From Marinobacter sp. X15-166B (GTDB lineage: Bacteria; Pseudomonadota; Gammaproteobacteria; Pseudomonadales; Oleiphilaceae): 64,000 nucleotides of DNA. Under the pieces are notes generated by a model. That model saw only the letters and a program-made list of their open reading frames with translations. It made no database searches and was not told the origin of the DNA. A program made the translations under genes and the position numbers. The first letter of the stretch is position 1. The number at the start of each line of letters is the position of its first letter. The DNA is taken from assembly GCF_001752365.1 (NCBI RefSeq), contig NZ_MEIY01000001.1:530069-594068 (forward strand), written 5' to 3'. This document shows, piece by piece, positions 18,320 to 26,575 of this stretch.

Positions 18320-19351
18320 ATGGCAACCCCCCTACCCCCTGACCCTCCTCCCTGCCGGGTGGTAATTTTCGGAGCCGGCAGCGTCGGCTGCTACATCGGC
18401 GCCCGCTTGCTGGCGGCCGGGGCCGACGTGGTTTTGGTCGGCCGCCCGCGCCTGCAAACGCTGCTGCAGGCGCAGCCCCTGATCGCCACCGACCTGACCG
18501 GCTTCCGCTGCCAACTCACCCTGCCGGTACACCGCTACGTCGGCGCCATGGCAGCCGCGGGGCCGGCCGATCTGGTGCTGGTGACGGTGAAATCCGCCGC
18601 GACCGAAGAGGCCGGGCGCCAACTGGCTTCCCACGTCCGCTCCGGCACGCCGGTGCTCAGCCTGCAGAACGGCATCAGCAATGCCGCGCGCTTGCAACAC
18701 ATGCTGCCCGCGGCGCGGGTGCTGACAGGCATGGTGCCGTTCAATGTGCTGCAGCAAGCCCCCGGTCACTTTCATCAGGGCACCGAGGGGCGCCTGATGG
18801 TCGAGCTGGATGAGACGCTCAGCCCAGCCCTGCCCTGGTTCGAGCGGGCGGGCCTGCCCCTGGAGCAGCGACAGGACATGACCGCGGTGATGTGGTCCAA
18901 ACTGCTGCTCAACCTGAACAACCCCATCAACGCCCTCTCGGGGCTGCCGTTGCTGGAACAGCTGTCCAACCGGGATTTTCGCCGCTGCCTGGCGATGGCG
19001 CAGCGGGAAGCCCTGGCCATGCTCAAGGAGGCAGGCACCCCGACCGCCCAGCTCACGCGCCTGCCAATGGCCTGGATTCCGCTCGTGATGTCGTCCCCGA
19101 ACTGGCTGTTTGCGCGCCTGGCAAAGCAAATGCTGGCGATTGACCCGCTGGCACGCTCTTCCATGTGGGAAGATCTGGAGGCCGGCCGTCCCACTGAGGT
19201 GGACTGGATCAACGGCGAAGTGGTCACGCTGGCCCAATCTCTCGGCCGCCCCGCCCCGGTGAACAGCCGTCTGATGGATTTGATCCACGAAAGCGAACAA
19301 TCCCGCCGCCATTGGGACGGTAAAGCCCTCCTGCACACCCTGCGCCCCTGA
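18320..19351 (+). CDS. panE: Ketopantoate reductase (PanE/ApbA) family oxidoreductase
   Basis: 343 residues from the ATG at 18320; an earlier start at 18305 is possible, and neither has a strong ribosome site. N-terminal NADP Rossmann motif VVIFGAGSVGCYIGARLLAAG (two segments, ~12-32), conserved TVKSAATE (~92), SLQNGISN (~115) and the catalytic-lysine/Asn region MWSKLLLNLNNPINALSG (~195). The C-terminal helical domain includes SSMWEDLEAGRPTEVDWINGE. This is the 2-dehydropantoate 2-reductase fold of pantothenate synthesis. The family also has members with other 2-keto substrates, so the substrate is a likely, not certain, call. Confidence 0.82.
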   Translation: MATPLPPDPPPCRVVIFGAGSVGCYIGARLLAAGADVVLVGRPRLQTLLQAQPLIATDLTGFRCQLTLPVHRYVGAMAAAGPADLVLVTVKSAATEEAGRQLASHVRSGTPVLSLQNGISNAARLQHMLPAARVLTGMVPFNVLQQAPGHFHQGTEGRLMVELDETLSPALPWFERAGLPLEQRQDMTAVMWSKLLLNLNNPINALSGLPLLEQLSNRDFRRCLAMAQREALAMLKEAGTPTAQLTRLPMAWIPLVMSSPNWLFARLAKQMLAIDPLARSSMWEDLEAGRPTEVDWINGEVVTLAQSLGRPAPVNSRLMDLIHESEQSRRHWDGKALLHTLRP

Positions 19352-19448
19352 AAGCGCACACTCGTGTACGCTTTCTCTCACACCACGGCGCTGCCTTGTC
19401 CCGTTCTCTTCAGCCGTCCGAGGGGTAGTATGTTCAGCGTCAGGACGA

Positions 19449-19601
19449 CAAGCCGGCAAGGATGCGGGCTCAGGGACGAAGTTGATCGCTCACAGGGTTG
19501 TGAGCAAGCAAGGACGATGACGCAGGGATTGCGTTGCCCAAGGATCGGGCACAGGGCTGGTCACGGTGAGGAACACAAGGATTGCGCTGCTCGCCGTGAC
19601 C
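19449..19601. repeat. Array of small imperfect hairpins with AAGGAT/AGGGAT loops
   Basis: In about 150 bases there are at least five short inverted repeats in a row: AGCC...GGGCT (19451-19470), GCTCAC AGGGTT GTGAGC (19488-19505), ACGCA GGGAT TGCGT (19520-19534), GCCC AAGGATC GGGC (19536-19550), and a larger one with 12-base arms (one mismatch) at 19559-19570 and 19590-19601. Most loops contain AAGGAT, AGGGAT or AGGGTT. It lies in the 353-base gap between panE and the comEA-like gene; no protein-coding signal is visible there. Confidence 0.6.
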
Positions 19602-19704
19602 TCCCCTCCCATTTAATGCTGTTTACGTTCGCGCGCTGCTGTTCTTTTTCTCTCTCCTGGCATGGATAACCACTTAAAGAGACCCCTTCAGAGAGAACGA
19701 CACC

Positions 19705-19986
19705 ATGAAAGCTCATTCGGTTTTTGCCACTTTTGTGTTACTGCTCACCCTGCTGGCCGGTACCGCATACGCCCAGCCTGAAACCAGCAGTCAACCGGTG
19801 AATATCAATACCGCCGATGTCGCTGCATTGGCCAGCCTCAGCGGCATTGGCCAAAGCAAGGCGGAAGCAATCGTCGCCTATCGCGAGCAGCACGGCGCGT
19901 TCAGCTCACTGGAAGAGCTGGCCAGGGTGCGCGGCATTGGCAGCAAAACCGTGGCCAAAAACGCCGACCGCTTGACCCTCCAATAA
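19705..19986 (+). CDS. ComEA-family helix-hairpin-helix DNA-binding protein
   Basis: 93 residues: a signal peptide (~1-24, ending TAYAQ) and a C-terminal double helix-hairpin-helix (VNINTADVAALASLSGIGQSKAEAIVAYR and LARVRGIGSKTVAKNADRL). This is the short ComEA form of Gram-negative bacteria, a periplasmic DNA-binding protein that in naturally transformable species pulls DNA through the outer membrane. Many non-transforming bacteria carry the same short gene, so competence is not implied. Ribosome site GAGAG upstream. A stem-loop follows. Confidence 0.88.
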   Translation: MKAHSVFATFVLLLTLLAGTAYAQPETSSQPVNINTADVAALASLSGIGQSKAEAIVAYREQHGAFSSLEELARVRGIGSKTVAKNADRLTLQ

Positions 19987-19993
19987 CCCCCGG

Positions 19994-20030
19994 CAGACCT
20001 GTTCAGCCGAAGTCGGGCTGGACAGGTCTG
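19994..20030 (+). terminator. Long stem-loop after the comEA-like gene
   Basis: Fifteen-base arms CAGACCTGTTCAGCC / GGCTGGACAGGTCTG (one mismatch) with a seven-base loop, directly after the stop codon. It lacks a clear T-run, so it may be a Rho-independent terminator of weak type or an mRNA-stabilising hairpin. Confidence 0.65.
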
Positions 20031-20091
20031 GCTCCTCCGCCTATCGTGGATTGAGCCGTTCCCGATTCGGCGCAGCAGTGGAGCCTCCCCC

Positions 20092-20865
20092 ATGGCAGAC
20101 CCGGTTAAGGTATACCCGGCCAAGCCGGATAAAGTGTATTTTTTTGCCACTTGCCTGATTGACCTGTTCTACCCCGAGGCGGGTCTGGCCGGTATCCAGC
20201 TGCTGGAACGGGAAGGCATCGAGGTTCTGTTCCCCCAGGGTCAGACCTGTTGCGGGCAACCGGCGTATACCTCCGGCTATCACGATGAGGCCCGCGCCGT
20301 GGCCGCCGCGCAACTGAACCTGTTCCCCGCCGACTGGCCCATCGTAGTGCCCTCCGGTTCCTGTGGCGGGATGATGCGCACCCACTACCCTGCGCTGTTT
20401 CGTGACACACCGCATCAGGCCGCCGCTGAGCGGGTAGCGGCGCGGGTGCTGGAACTGACCGATTTTCTGCTGAATGTGTGCCATATCCAATTGCAGGACC
20501 TGGGGGAGCCGGATACCGTAGCCATGCACACGTCCTGCTCCGCCCGCCGTGAACTGGGGCTGGCCGGCGTCGGCCCGGCATTGCTGGGGCAACTCAAACA
20601 AGTCACGGTGGTTGACCCGGCCCGGGCGGAAGAGTGCTGCGGCTTTGGCGGCACCTTTGCGGTGCGCCACCCGCAGATATCCGGCGCCCTGGTCAGTGAC
20701 AAAACCGACGCCCTGGTCGCCACCGGCGCCCGGGGCTTTGTAACCACCGATTGCGGCTGCCTGATGAACATTGCCGGTCACGCTGAAAAAGCCGACAAAG
20801 CAATCGTCGGCGAGCATATTCTCAGCTACCTGTGGCAGCGTACCGGCGGGGAGTCGCCCCCATGA
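20092..20865 (+). CDS. lutA: LutA/LldE-like (Fe-S)-binding subunit of L-lactate oxidase complex
   Basis: 257 residues with two CCG domains typical of heterodisulfide-reductase-like subunits: FFATCLIDLFYPE and QTCCGQPAY in the first half; HTSCSARRE, EECCGFGGTFAV and TTDCGCLMN in the second. LutA acts with LutB and LutC to oxidise L-lactate to pyruvate in the cytoplasm or at the membrane. The stop overlaps the lutB ATG by four bases. No lactate permease or LutR/LldR regulator lies next to it. Confidence 0.93.
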   Translation: MADPVKVYPAKPDKVYFFATCLIDLFYPEAGLAGIQLLEREGIEVLFPQGQTCCGQPAYTSGYHDEARAVAAAQLNLFPADWPIVVPSGSCGGMMRTHYPALFRDTPHQAAAERVAARVLELTDFLLNVCHIQLQDLGEPDTVAMHTSCSARRELGLAGVGPALLGQLKQVTVVDPARAEECCGFGGTFAVRHPQISGALVSDKTDALVATGARGFVTTDCGCLMNIAGHAEKADKAIVGEHILSYLWQRTGGESPP

Positions 20866-22292
20866 GCCAGTCCAGCCACCAACACGGTCATCCGGGAGAC
20901 TTCAAACCCCGCGCGGACGCCGCCCTGCGCAACCCCAAAATCCGCCAGAACTTTCGCCAGGCAATGGACGGGCTGATGAGCAAGCGCAAGGCGGCATTTG
21001 CCGACTGGGACCTGGAGGCGCTGCGTACCCTGGGGGCCAACATTCGCCTGCGTGCGCTGGTGCAATTGCCTGAATTGCTGGAACAACTGGAGGCCAGATT
21101 AACCGCCAACGGCATTCAGGTGCACTGGGCCAACGACGGCGCCGAAGCCTGCCGGATTGTGCGTGACATCTGCGTGGCCCGCGACGCCAAACGGGTCATT
21201 AAGGGCAAGTCGATGGTGTCCGAGGAAATGGACCTCAATCATTACCTGGACGCGCAGGGCATTGAAGCGCTGGAGTCGGATCTGGGCGAATACATCGTGC
21301 AACTGGCGGAAGAAACCCCGTCCCACATCATCATGCCGGCGATCCACAAAAACACCGCAGACATTACCGACCTGTTGCACGCCAAAACCGGCACCGAACG
21401 TTTCCCCGATGTGGAATACCTCACCGCCAGCGCCCGAAAGCAACTGCGGGAAAAATTCGCCCAGGCGGACGTCGGCATCTCCGGCGTCAATTTTGCGGTT
21501 GCCGAAACCGGCACCCTGTGCCTGGTGGAAAACGAGGGCAACGGCCGCATGACCACCACGGTGCCGCCCTGTCACATTGCGGTGACCGGCATCGAAAAAG
21601 TGGTGGCCCGGCTGGAGGATGTTGCGCCCCTGCTGGCATTGCTGACGCGCTCCGCCACCGGGCAACCCATCACCACCTACGTCAATATGATTTCGCGGCC
21701 GCGCCAACCGGATGAGCTGGACGGGCCGGAGGCGGTGCACCTGGTGCTGGTGGACAATGGTCGTTCGTCGATCTATCAGGACGATCAGCTGCTGGATACG
21801 CTGCGCTGCATTCGGTGTGGCGCCTGCATGAATCACTGCCCGGTGTATACCCGTATCGGTGGTCACGCCTACGGCACCACCTACCCCGGCCCCATCGGCA
21901 AGATTCTGATGCCCCAGTTGCTGGGGCTGACGGAGACCGCCGACCTGCCCAGCGCCTCCAGTCTGTGTGGGGCCTGCGCCGAAGTCTGCCCGGTCCGCAT
22001 CCCCATCCCCGACCTGCTGGTACGCCTGCGGCAGGAAGCCGTCGACGGCGACCAGCAACACCCCGCTATCGTCCGGGGCCACGGCAGCAAACGCAACCGC
22101 TGGGAAGCGTTGGCGTGGCAAGGCTGGCGGCTGATGCACACGTCGCCGACGCTGTATCGCCTCGGCACCCGCCTGGCGGCCCGATTGCGCCGCCTGCAGC
22201 CGGTTCGCTTTGGCGGCTGGACCGACCACCGCAGCGCACCCAAGCTGGCAGCCAGGAGTTTGCACGCACGGATGCGGGAGCGGCAGCCATGA
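20862..22292 (+). CDS. lutB: LutB/LldF-like ferredoxin-type subunit
   Basis: 476 residues from the ATG at 20862, overlapping the lutA stop. An LUD (DUF162) domain fills residues ~60-300 (KGKSMVSEEMDLNHYL, VAETGTLCLVENEGNGRM). Then come two 4Fe-4S motifs, CIRCGACMNHCPVY (~320) and CGACAEVCPVRIP (~372), and a C-terminal DUF3390-type tail. The family couples lactate oxidation to the electron transport chain. Same operon as lutA and lutC. Confidence 0.95.
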   Translation: MSQSSHQHGHPGDFKPRADAALRNPKIRQNFRQAMDGLMSKRKAAFADWDLEALRTLGANIRLRALVQLPELLEQLEARLTANGIQVHWANDGAEACRIVRDICVARDAKRVIKGKSMVSEEMDLNHYLDAQGIEALESDLGEYIVQLAEETPSHIIMPAIHKNTADITDLLHAKTGTERFPDVEYLTASARKQLREKFAQADVGISGVNFAVAETGTLCLVENEGNGRMTTTVPPCHIAVTGIEKVVARLEDVAPLLALLTRSATGQPITTYVNMISRPRQPDELDGPEAVHLVLVDNGRSSIYQDDQLLDTLRCIRCGACMNHCPVYTRIGGHAYGTTYPGPIGKILMPQLLGLTETADLPSASSLCGACAEVCPVRIPIPDLLVRLRQEAVDGDQQHPAIVRGHGSKRNRWEALAWQGWRLMHTSPTLYRLGTRLAARLRRLQPVRFGGWTDHRSAPKLAARSLHARMRERQP

Positions 22293-22948
22293 GCACCAAA
22301 GAGCAGATTCTGCAACGGCTGCGGGCCCGCACGGGCACTCTGCCGGCGGCTCCCCCGTGTGATTTCTCGGTGCTCAACCGGCACCGCTGGAGTCTGGCCG
22401 ACAAGCTGGACGCGTTTGAAATCGCATTGGAATCGGTGCACGGAGAAACCCACCGTCTGCGGCGGGACAACTGGGTGGCGCGGCTGGCAGAAATTTTGCA
22501 AACCCGCAAGGTACGCCACCTGCTGGCGCCCAGGCACCACCCGGTGGGCGTCACCCTGCGCCAATCGACGCGGGAGGACCTGCCCCAGCTGCTGCATTAC
22601 GACCGCCCCATCGAACAGTGGCAGCCCGAACTGTTTGACCGGGTGGATGCCAGCCTCACGTCCACCCTGGGCGGCATTGCCGAGACCGGTTCCTTGCTGC
22701 TGTGGCCAACGGCGGATGAGCCACGACTGATGAGTCTGGTGCCTCCGGTGCACATCGCAGTACTGGAGGCTTCCACCTTGTACGCCACCTTGCATGAGGC
22801 TATGACGGCTCAGCACTGGGCCAATAACATGCCCACCAACGCGCTGCTTGTCTCCGGCCCGTCCAAGACCGCCGACATCGAGCAAACCCTGGCCTACGGT
22901 GTGCACGGTCCCAAGGAGCTGATCGTGTTACTGCTGTGTGACGCCTAG
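22289..22948 (+). CDS. lutC: LutC/LldG-like LUD-domain subunit
   Basis: 219 residues from an ATG overlapping the lutB stop (ATGA). LUD-domain features: GGIAETGSLLLWPTADEPRLMSLVPPVH split around residues 125-152 and the C-terminal SGPSKTADIEQTLAYGVHGPKEL. With LutA and LutB it makes the L-lactate-oxidising complex. The next gene, gloA, converges from the other strand 22 bases away. Confidence 0.94.
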   Translation: MSTKEQILQRLRARTGTLPAAPPCDFSVLNRHRWSLADKLDAFEIALESVHGETHRLRRDNWVARLAEILQTRKVRHLLAPRHHPVGVTLRQSTREDLPQLLHYDRPIEQWQPELFDRVDASLTSTLGGIAETGSLLLWPTADEPRLMSLVPPVHIAVLEASTLYATLHEAMTAQHWANNMPTNALLVSGPSKTADIEQTLAYGVHGPKELIVLLLCDA

Positions 22949-22970
22949 CCGGTGCCCCAATCGCCGTGCT

Positions 22971-23519
22971 TCAGGCCGTGTTGCCCTGGCTTTCCAGCAT
23001 GTTGGGTTGCAGAATTTCGATCCAGTAACCGTCCGGATCTTTGATGAACGCCAGCCCTTTCATCTTGCCGTCGTCGGGCCGTTTGACAAAGTCAACGCCC
23101 AGTTGCTCAAAACGCTCGGCGGCTTGATACACATCCGGTACTGCCACGCCGATGTGGCCGAACCCCTGCGGCTGGTCGTTGCCGTTGTGGTAGCTGAACT
23201 CGCTGTCGGTTTCGGTACCCCAGTTATGGGTCAGCTCCAGCATGGCTTCGCGGCCAAAGGTGAAGGTGGTGCGTTGCGCGTCATTAGCGGGGACCGCCGC
23301 GGCCTGCTGCTCATCCAGATAGGCCAGAAAATACAGCGTGAACTTCATGTCGGGGAAGTCCAGCTTGCGTACCAGCCTCATCCCCATGACCCGGGTATAG
23401 AAGTCCAGACTGCGTGCCGGATCCTTGATGCGCAGCATGGTCTGATTGAAAACATAACCTTCCGTGGCCGGATCGACGGTTTCTGAAAGGCCCGGGGCCT
23501 CGTCAAAATGACGTGACAT
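22971..23519 (-). CDS. gloA: Glyoxalase I (lactoylglutathione lyase)
   Basis: 182 residues from the ATG at 23519, chosen because GGAG lies 7 bases upstream; the ATG two codons earlier is too close to it. The longer open frame upstream is only an antisense shadow of the antiporter gene. Motifs: [45 protein letters not shown] and [16 protein letters not shown], with the His/Glu metal ligands in the usual places. This is the longer, eukaryote-like Zn-type form (about 180 residues). It converts the methylglyoxal-glutathione adduct to S-lactoylglutathione. It is divergent from the Kef-like antiporter. Confidence 0.95.
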   Translation of the reverse strand: MSRHFDEAPGLSETVDPATEGYVFNQTMLRIKDPARSLDFYTRVMGMRLVRKLDFPDMKFTLYFLAYLDEQQAAAVPANDAQRTTFTFGREAMLELTHNWGTETDSEFSYHNGNDQPQGFGHIGVAVPDVYQAAERFEQLGVDFVKRPDDGKMKGLAFIKDPDGYWIEILQPNMLESQGNTA

Positions 23520-23594
23520 CTGCATTCTCCTGCAATAATTTAGAAAACGGCGGTATTGCCTGCGCCTATTGTACAGTTTCCCCCTCAGCCTTGG

Positions 23595-25394
23595 ATGCCG
23601 ATCATGATTGGACTGGGCCAGATAGTCATCGTGTTGTCCGTAGCGGTCATCGCCGTACCGCTGTTCAAACGGGCCGGTCTGGGTGCCGTATTGGGGTACA
23701 TTGCTGCGGGCATGGTCCTGGGTCCCTATGGGCTGGGCGTCTTCAAGGCCCCCGACAACGTCATGCACATGTCCGAATTCGGGGTGGTGCTGCTGATGTT
23801 CGTGATCGGCATTGAGTTGCAGTTTTCCCGCCTCAAGGCCTTGCGCAAGCCCATTTTCGGTCTGGGATCGCTGCAGGTGGTGTTGTGCGTGGCGGCGCTG
23901 GGGGGCGCCATGGTGCTGGCCGGTGGCAGCTACACAGCGGCCATCGTGGTGGGTTGTGCGCTGGCGCTGTCCTCCACCGCGTTTGTGCTGCAATTGCTGG
24001 CCGAGAAAAAAGAGCTGACCAGTGCCCACGGCCGGTTGTCCTTCGCCTTCTTGCTGTTTCAGGATATTTCGGTGATTCCGATCATGGCATTCCTGCCGTT
24101 TCTGGCGGGTGGCGGTGAGACCAATGCCGGCTGGCAGGACCTGCTGACCGACGCCGTGCAGATTGTGGTGCTGTTTGCCGCCATTGTCATCGTCGCCCGA
24201 TACCTGCTGCGGGGCGCGCTGAAGTTCGTGCACTCTACCGGGGTCCGGGAAATATCCATTGCCGCGACCCTGCTGGTGGTGTCGGGGACGGCGTTGCTGA
24301 TGGAATTCGTGGGCCTGTCCATGGCCCTTGGCGCATTTGTCGCCGGGGTGCTGCTGGCCGAATCGGAGTTTCGCCACCAGCTGGAAGCCGATATAGAGCC
24401 GTTCAAGGGGCTGTTGCTGGGGCTGTTTTTCATCTCGGTCGGCATGACCCTGAATCTCTCGAAAGTGATCTCGTCGCCGCTGCAGTTGCTGTCCGTTGCG
24501 CTGTTGCTCATGCTTATCAAAACCGTGGTCATCGCAGCCGTGGGTTACTGGGGCGGCAAGATCAAGGGAGTGAATGCACTCAAACTGGGCCTGCTGCTCA
24601 GCCAGGGGGGCGAGTTTGGCTTTGTGATTCTGTCCCTCGCCGGCCAGCTTGATCTGGTGGACCGGGTGCTGCGGGAACAGATGACGGCGGTCATCACCCT
24701 GTCGATGATTCTGACCCCGCTGTTACTCACTCTGTTTGAAAAACTGACCCCTCACCTGGTTCGCGAAACGGAACCTGCGTTCGAGCAGCCTGACGAGGTC
24801 CAGTCGGGGGTGGTGATTGCCGGATTCGGCCGCTATGGCCAGATCAGCGGCCGGCTACTGGCCTCGCTGCAAATACCGTTTACGGCGCTGGACATCAGCC
24901 CGGACCAGGTCGACGTGGTGCGCAAATTTGGCAACAAGGTCCACTATGGCGACGCCTCACAGCTGGATGTCCTGCACGCCGCCAAAACCGGCGACGCCAA
25001 GGTGCTGGTGCTGGCGATCGACGACATCAGCGCCTCACTCAGAACGGCCCGCCTGATGCAACAGAACTTTCCCCACGTACGCATTCTCGCCCGCGCCCGG
25101 AACCGGCGCCACGCCCACTGTCTGATGGACGCCGGGGTTACCTGGATACTGCGGGAAACCTATTTGTCCGCCCTGGCGACCGCCGAAGAATTGCTGGTGA
25201 CCCTCGGGCGCGAGCGGGCCGAAGCCCAGGAGCTGACCACCCTGTTCCGCGAGGCAGACCAACGGACCTTGCGACGGCAGTACGGGATGCATCACGACCC
25301 GGAAAAGATCATTGAGTCGTCGAAGGAAAGCGCCGAAGCCCTGCGGGGGTTATTTGAACAAGATCTGGCGGGCACGGATCACCCACCGCGGTGA
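23595..25394 (+). CDS. KefB/KefC-like monovalent cation:proton antiporter (CPA2 family)
   Basis: 599 residues from the ATG at 23595; starts at 23556 or 23604 cannot be excluded, and no strong ribosome site marks any of them. Residues ~1-380 are the Na+/H+-exchanger domain, with a dozen or so hydrophobic helices and conserved FQDISVIP (~155) and [13 protein letters not shown] (~345). Residues ~405-520 are a TrkA-N/RCK domain ([18 protein letters not shown]). In E. coli such proteins release K+ and are gated by glutathione adducts, protecting from methylglyoxal and other electrophiles. Its position beside gloA fits that role. Confidence 0.87.
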   Translation: MPIMIGLGQIVIVLSVAVIAVPLFKRAGLGAVLGYIAAGMVLGPYGLGVFKAPDNVMHMSEFGVVLLMFVIGIELQFSRLKALRKPIFGLGSLQVVLCVAALGGAMVLAGGSYTAAIVVGCALALSSTAFVLQLLAEKKELTSAHGRLSFAFLLFQDISVIPIMAFLPFLAGGGETNAGWQDLLTDAVQIVVLFAAIVIVARYLLRGALKFVHSTGVREISIAATLLVVSGTALLMEFVGLSMALGAFVAGVLLAESEFRHQLEADIEPFKGLLLGLFFISVGMTLNLSKVISSPLQLLSVALLLMLIKTVVIAAVGYWGGKIKGVNALKLGLLLSQGGEFGFVILSLAGQLDLVDRVLREQMTAVITLSMILTPLLLTLFEKLTPHLVRETEPAFEQPDEVQSGVVIAGFGRYGQISGRLLASLQIPFTALDISPDQVDVVRKFGNKVHYGDASQLDVLHAAKTGDAKVLVLAIDDISASLRTARLMQQNFPHVRILARARNRRHAHCLMDAGVTWILRETYLSALATAEELLVTLGRERAEAQELTTLFREADQRTLRRQYGMHHDPEKIIESSKESAEALRGLFEQDLAGTDHPPR

Positions 25395-25492
25395 CCCCGG
25401 CCGTTGCGCCCGAACCGACCACGCAGGCTCTGCTGGACACGCCCCCGGGCTGTCGCAGTAAACTGCCCCAGTCACTTACCAGTGAGCACGTT

Positions 25493-26575
25493 ATGGACGA
25501 TCCCAGCACACTTTCCAGCGACACATCCGACCCTTCCACAGAGGAGTCGCGAGCGCCGGGCCGCCGCTTGCTGTGGTCCGGCCTGCTGTTTATTGCCCTG
25601 ACCCTCGCCGGACTGACGGTGGTCTACCTGCAGTTCGCAGACAAAAGTGTCTCGTTTGACTGGCGGTTGCTGGCCCCTCAAACCCTGTTGGCGGTAGCAA
25701 CCCTGCTGCTGGTGTATTTCATTTCTGACGGATTACGCCTTTATTGCACTCTGCGGGCGCTGGGCTACGGCCTGCCGTTCAAAAAAGTATTCAAGCTGGT
25801 ATTTATCAACCTGTTTTTTGCCAATGTCACACCCATGGCCACGGGGGGCGGGTTTGCACAAATCTGGTACCTGCAGCGGCATGGCGTGCCCCTGGGTTAC
25901 GCCACGGCGGCCACCACCATTCGTACCGTACTGGCCGTCATCTTTATATTTTCACTCACACCCTTCTTTTTGATGACCCTGGAGGTTCTGCAGAAGCAAA
26001 CTCTGCTGAGCGACCTGGCCATGGCCCTGGCGGTGTTCATCACCCTCTATCTGGGCTTCTTTGCGGTGGTGCTGTTTCGCACCCGCTGGCTGATCGGTCC
26101 CCTGTGCACCCTGATCTCCTGGCTGCACAGAGTGCGTCTGCTCAGCGACACCCGGCAACGACGGTGGCTGTACAAGATCAAACGGGAAATGCTTGAGTTT
26201 TCCCAGAGCTTTGCTGAGTACCTGCGCGGTCCCAAACACTGGGTACTGCTCTCCGTTGTGTCTACCTGCGTGTTCTTGCTGAGCCTGTTCAGCATTCCGG
26301 CCCTGTTGATCTATAGTTTGGGGTACGAAGTGGATTACCTGACCACACTCGGGCTGTTGGTGGTGACCACGTTTATTATGTATGTTTCCCCAACGCCGGG
26401 TGCCTCGGGAATTTCGGAAGGCGTTTTCGGAACCTTTTTTCAGGCTACCCTCACCGCGAACCACCTGATTCTGGTGATTATCGGCTGGCGGTTTCTGACG
26501 ATCTATCTGGGCATGCTGGTTGGCCTGATGATCGTGCAACGGGAACTGCATGCGGGGCGCAAGGAGCAGCAATGA
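25493..26575 (+). CDS. Flippase-like integral membrane protein (UPF0104 / LPG-synthase TM-region family)
   Basis: About 360 residues from the ATG at 25493; a GTG start at 25391, overlapping the antiporter stop, would add 34 low-complexity residues. About eight hydrophobic helices are spread from residue ~25 to 350. Family signature residues include the NLFFANVTPMATGGGFAQIWYL segment and VSPTPGASGISEGVFG. This superfamily includes the membrane domain of MprF and the AglD-type proteins; many work next to glycosyltransferases in lipid-linked sugar synthesis or movement. The stop overlaps the following glycosyltransferase start by four bases, so the two are translationally coupled. Confidence 0.83.
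   Translation: MDDPSTLSSDTSDPSTEESRAPGRRLLWSGLLFIALTLAGLTVVYLQFADKSVSFDWRLLAPQTLLAVATLLLVYFISDGLRLYCTLRALGYGLPFKKVFKLVFINLFFANVTPMATGGGFAQIWYLQRHGVPLGYATAATTIRTVLAVIFIFSLTPFFLMTLEVLQKQTLLSDLAMALAVFITLYLGFFAVVLFRTRWLIGPLCTLISWLHRVRLLSDTRQRRWLYKIKREMLEFSQSFAEYLRGPKHWVLLSVVSTCVFLLSLFSIPALLIYSLGYEVDYLTTLGLLVVTTFIMYVSPTPGASGISEGVFGTFFQATLTANHLILVIIGWRFLTIYLGMLVGLMIVQRELHAGRKEQQ

Noticed and set aside
23520-24377. Extended N-terminus of the gloA reading frame
   Set aside because: It overlaps the antiporter coding region on the opposite strand and lies before a well-placed GGAG-ATG start.
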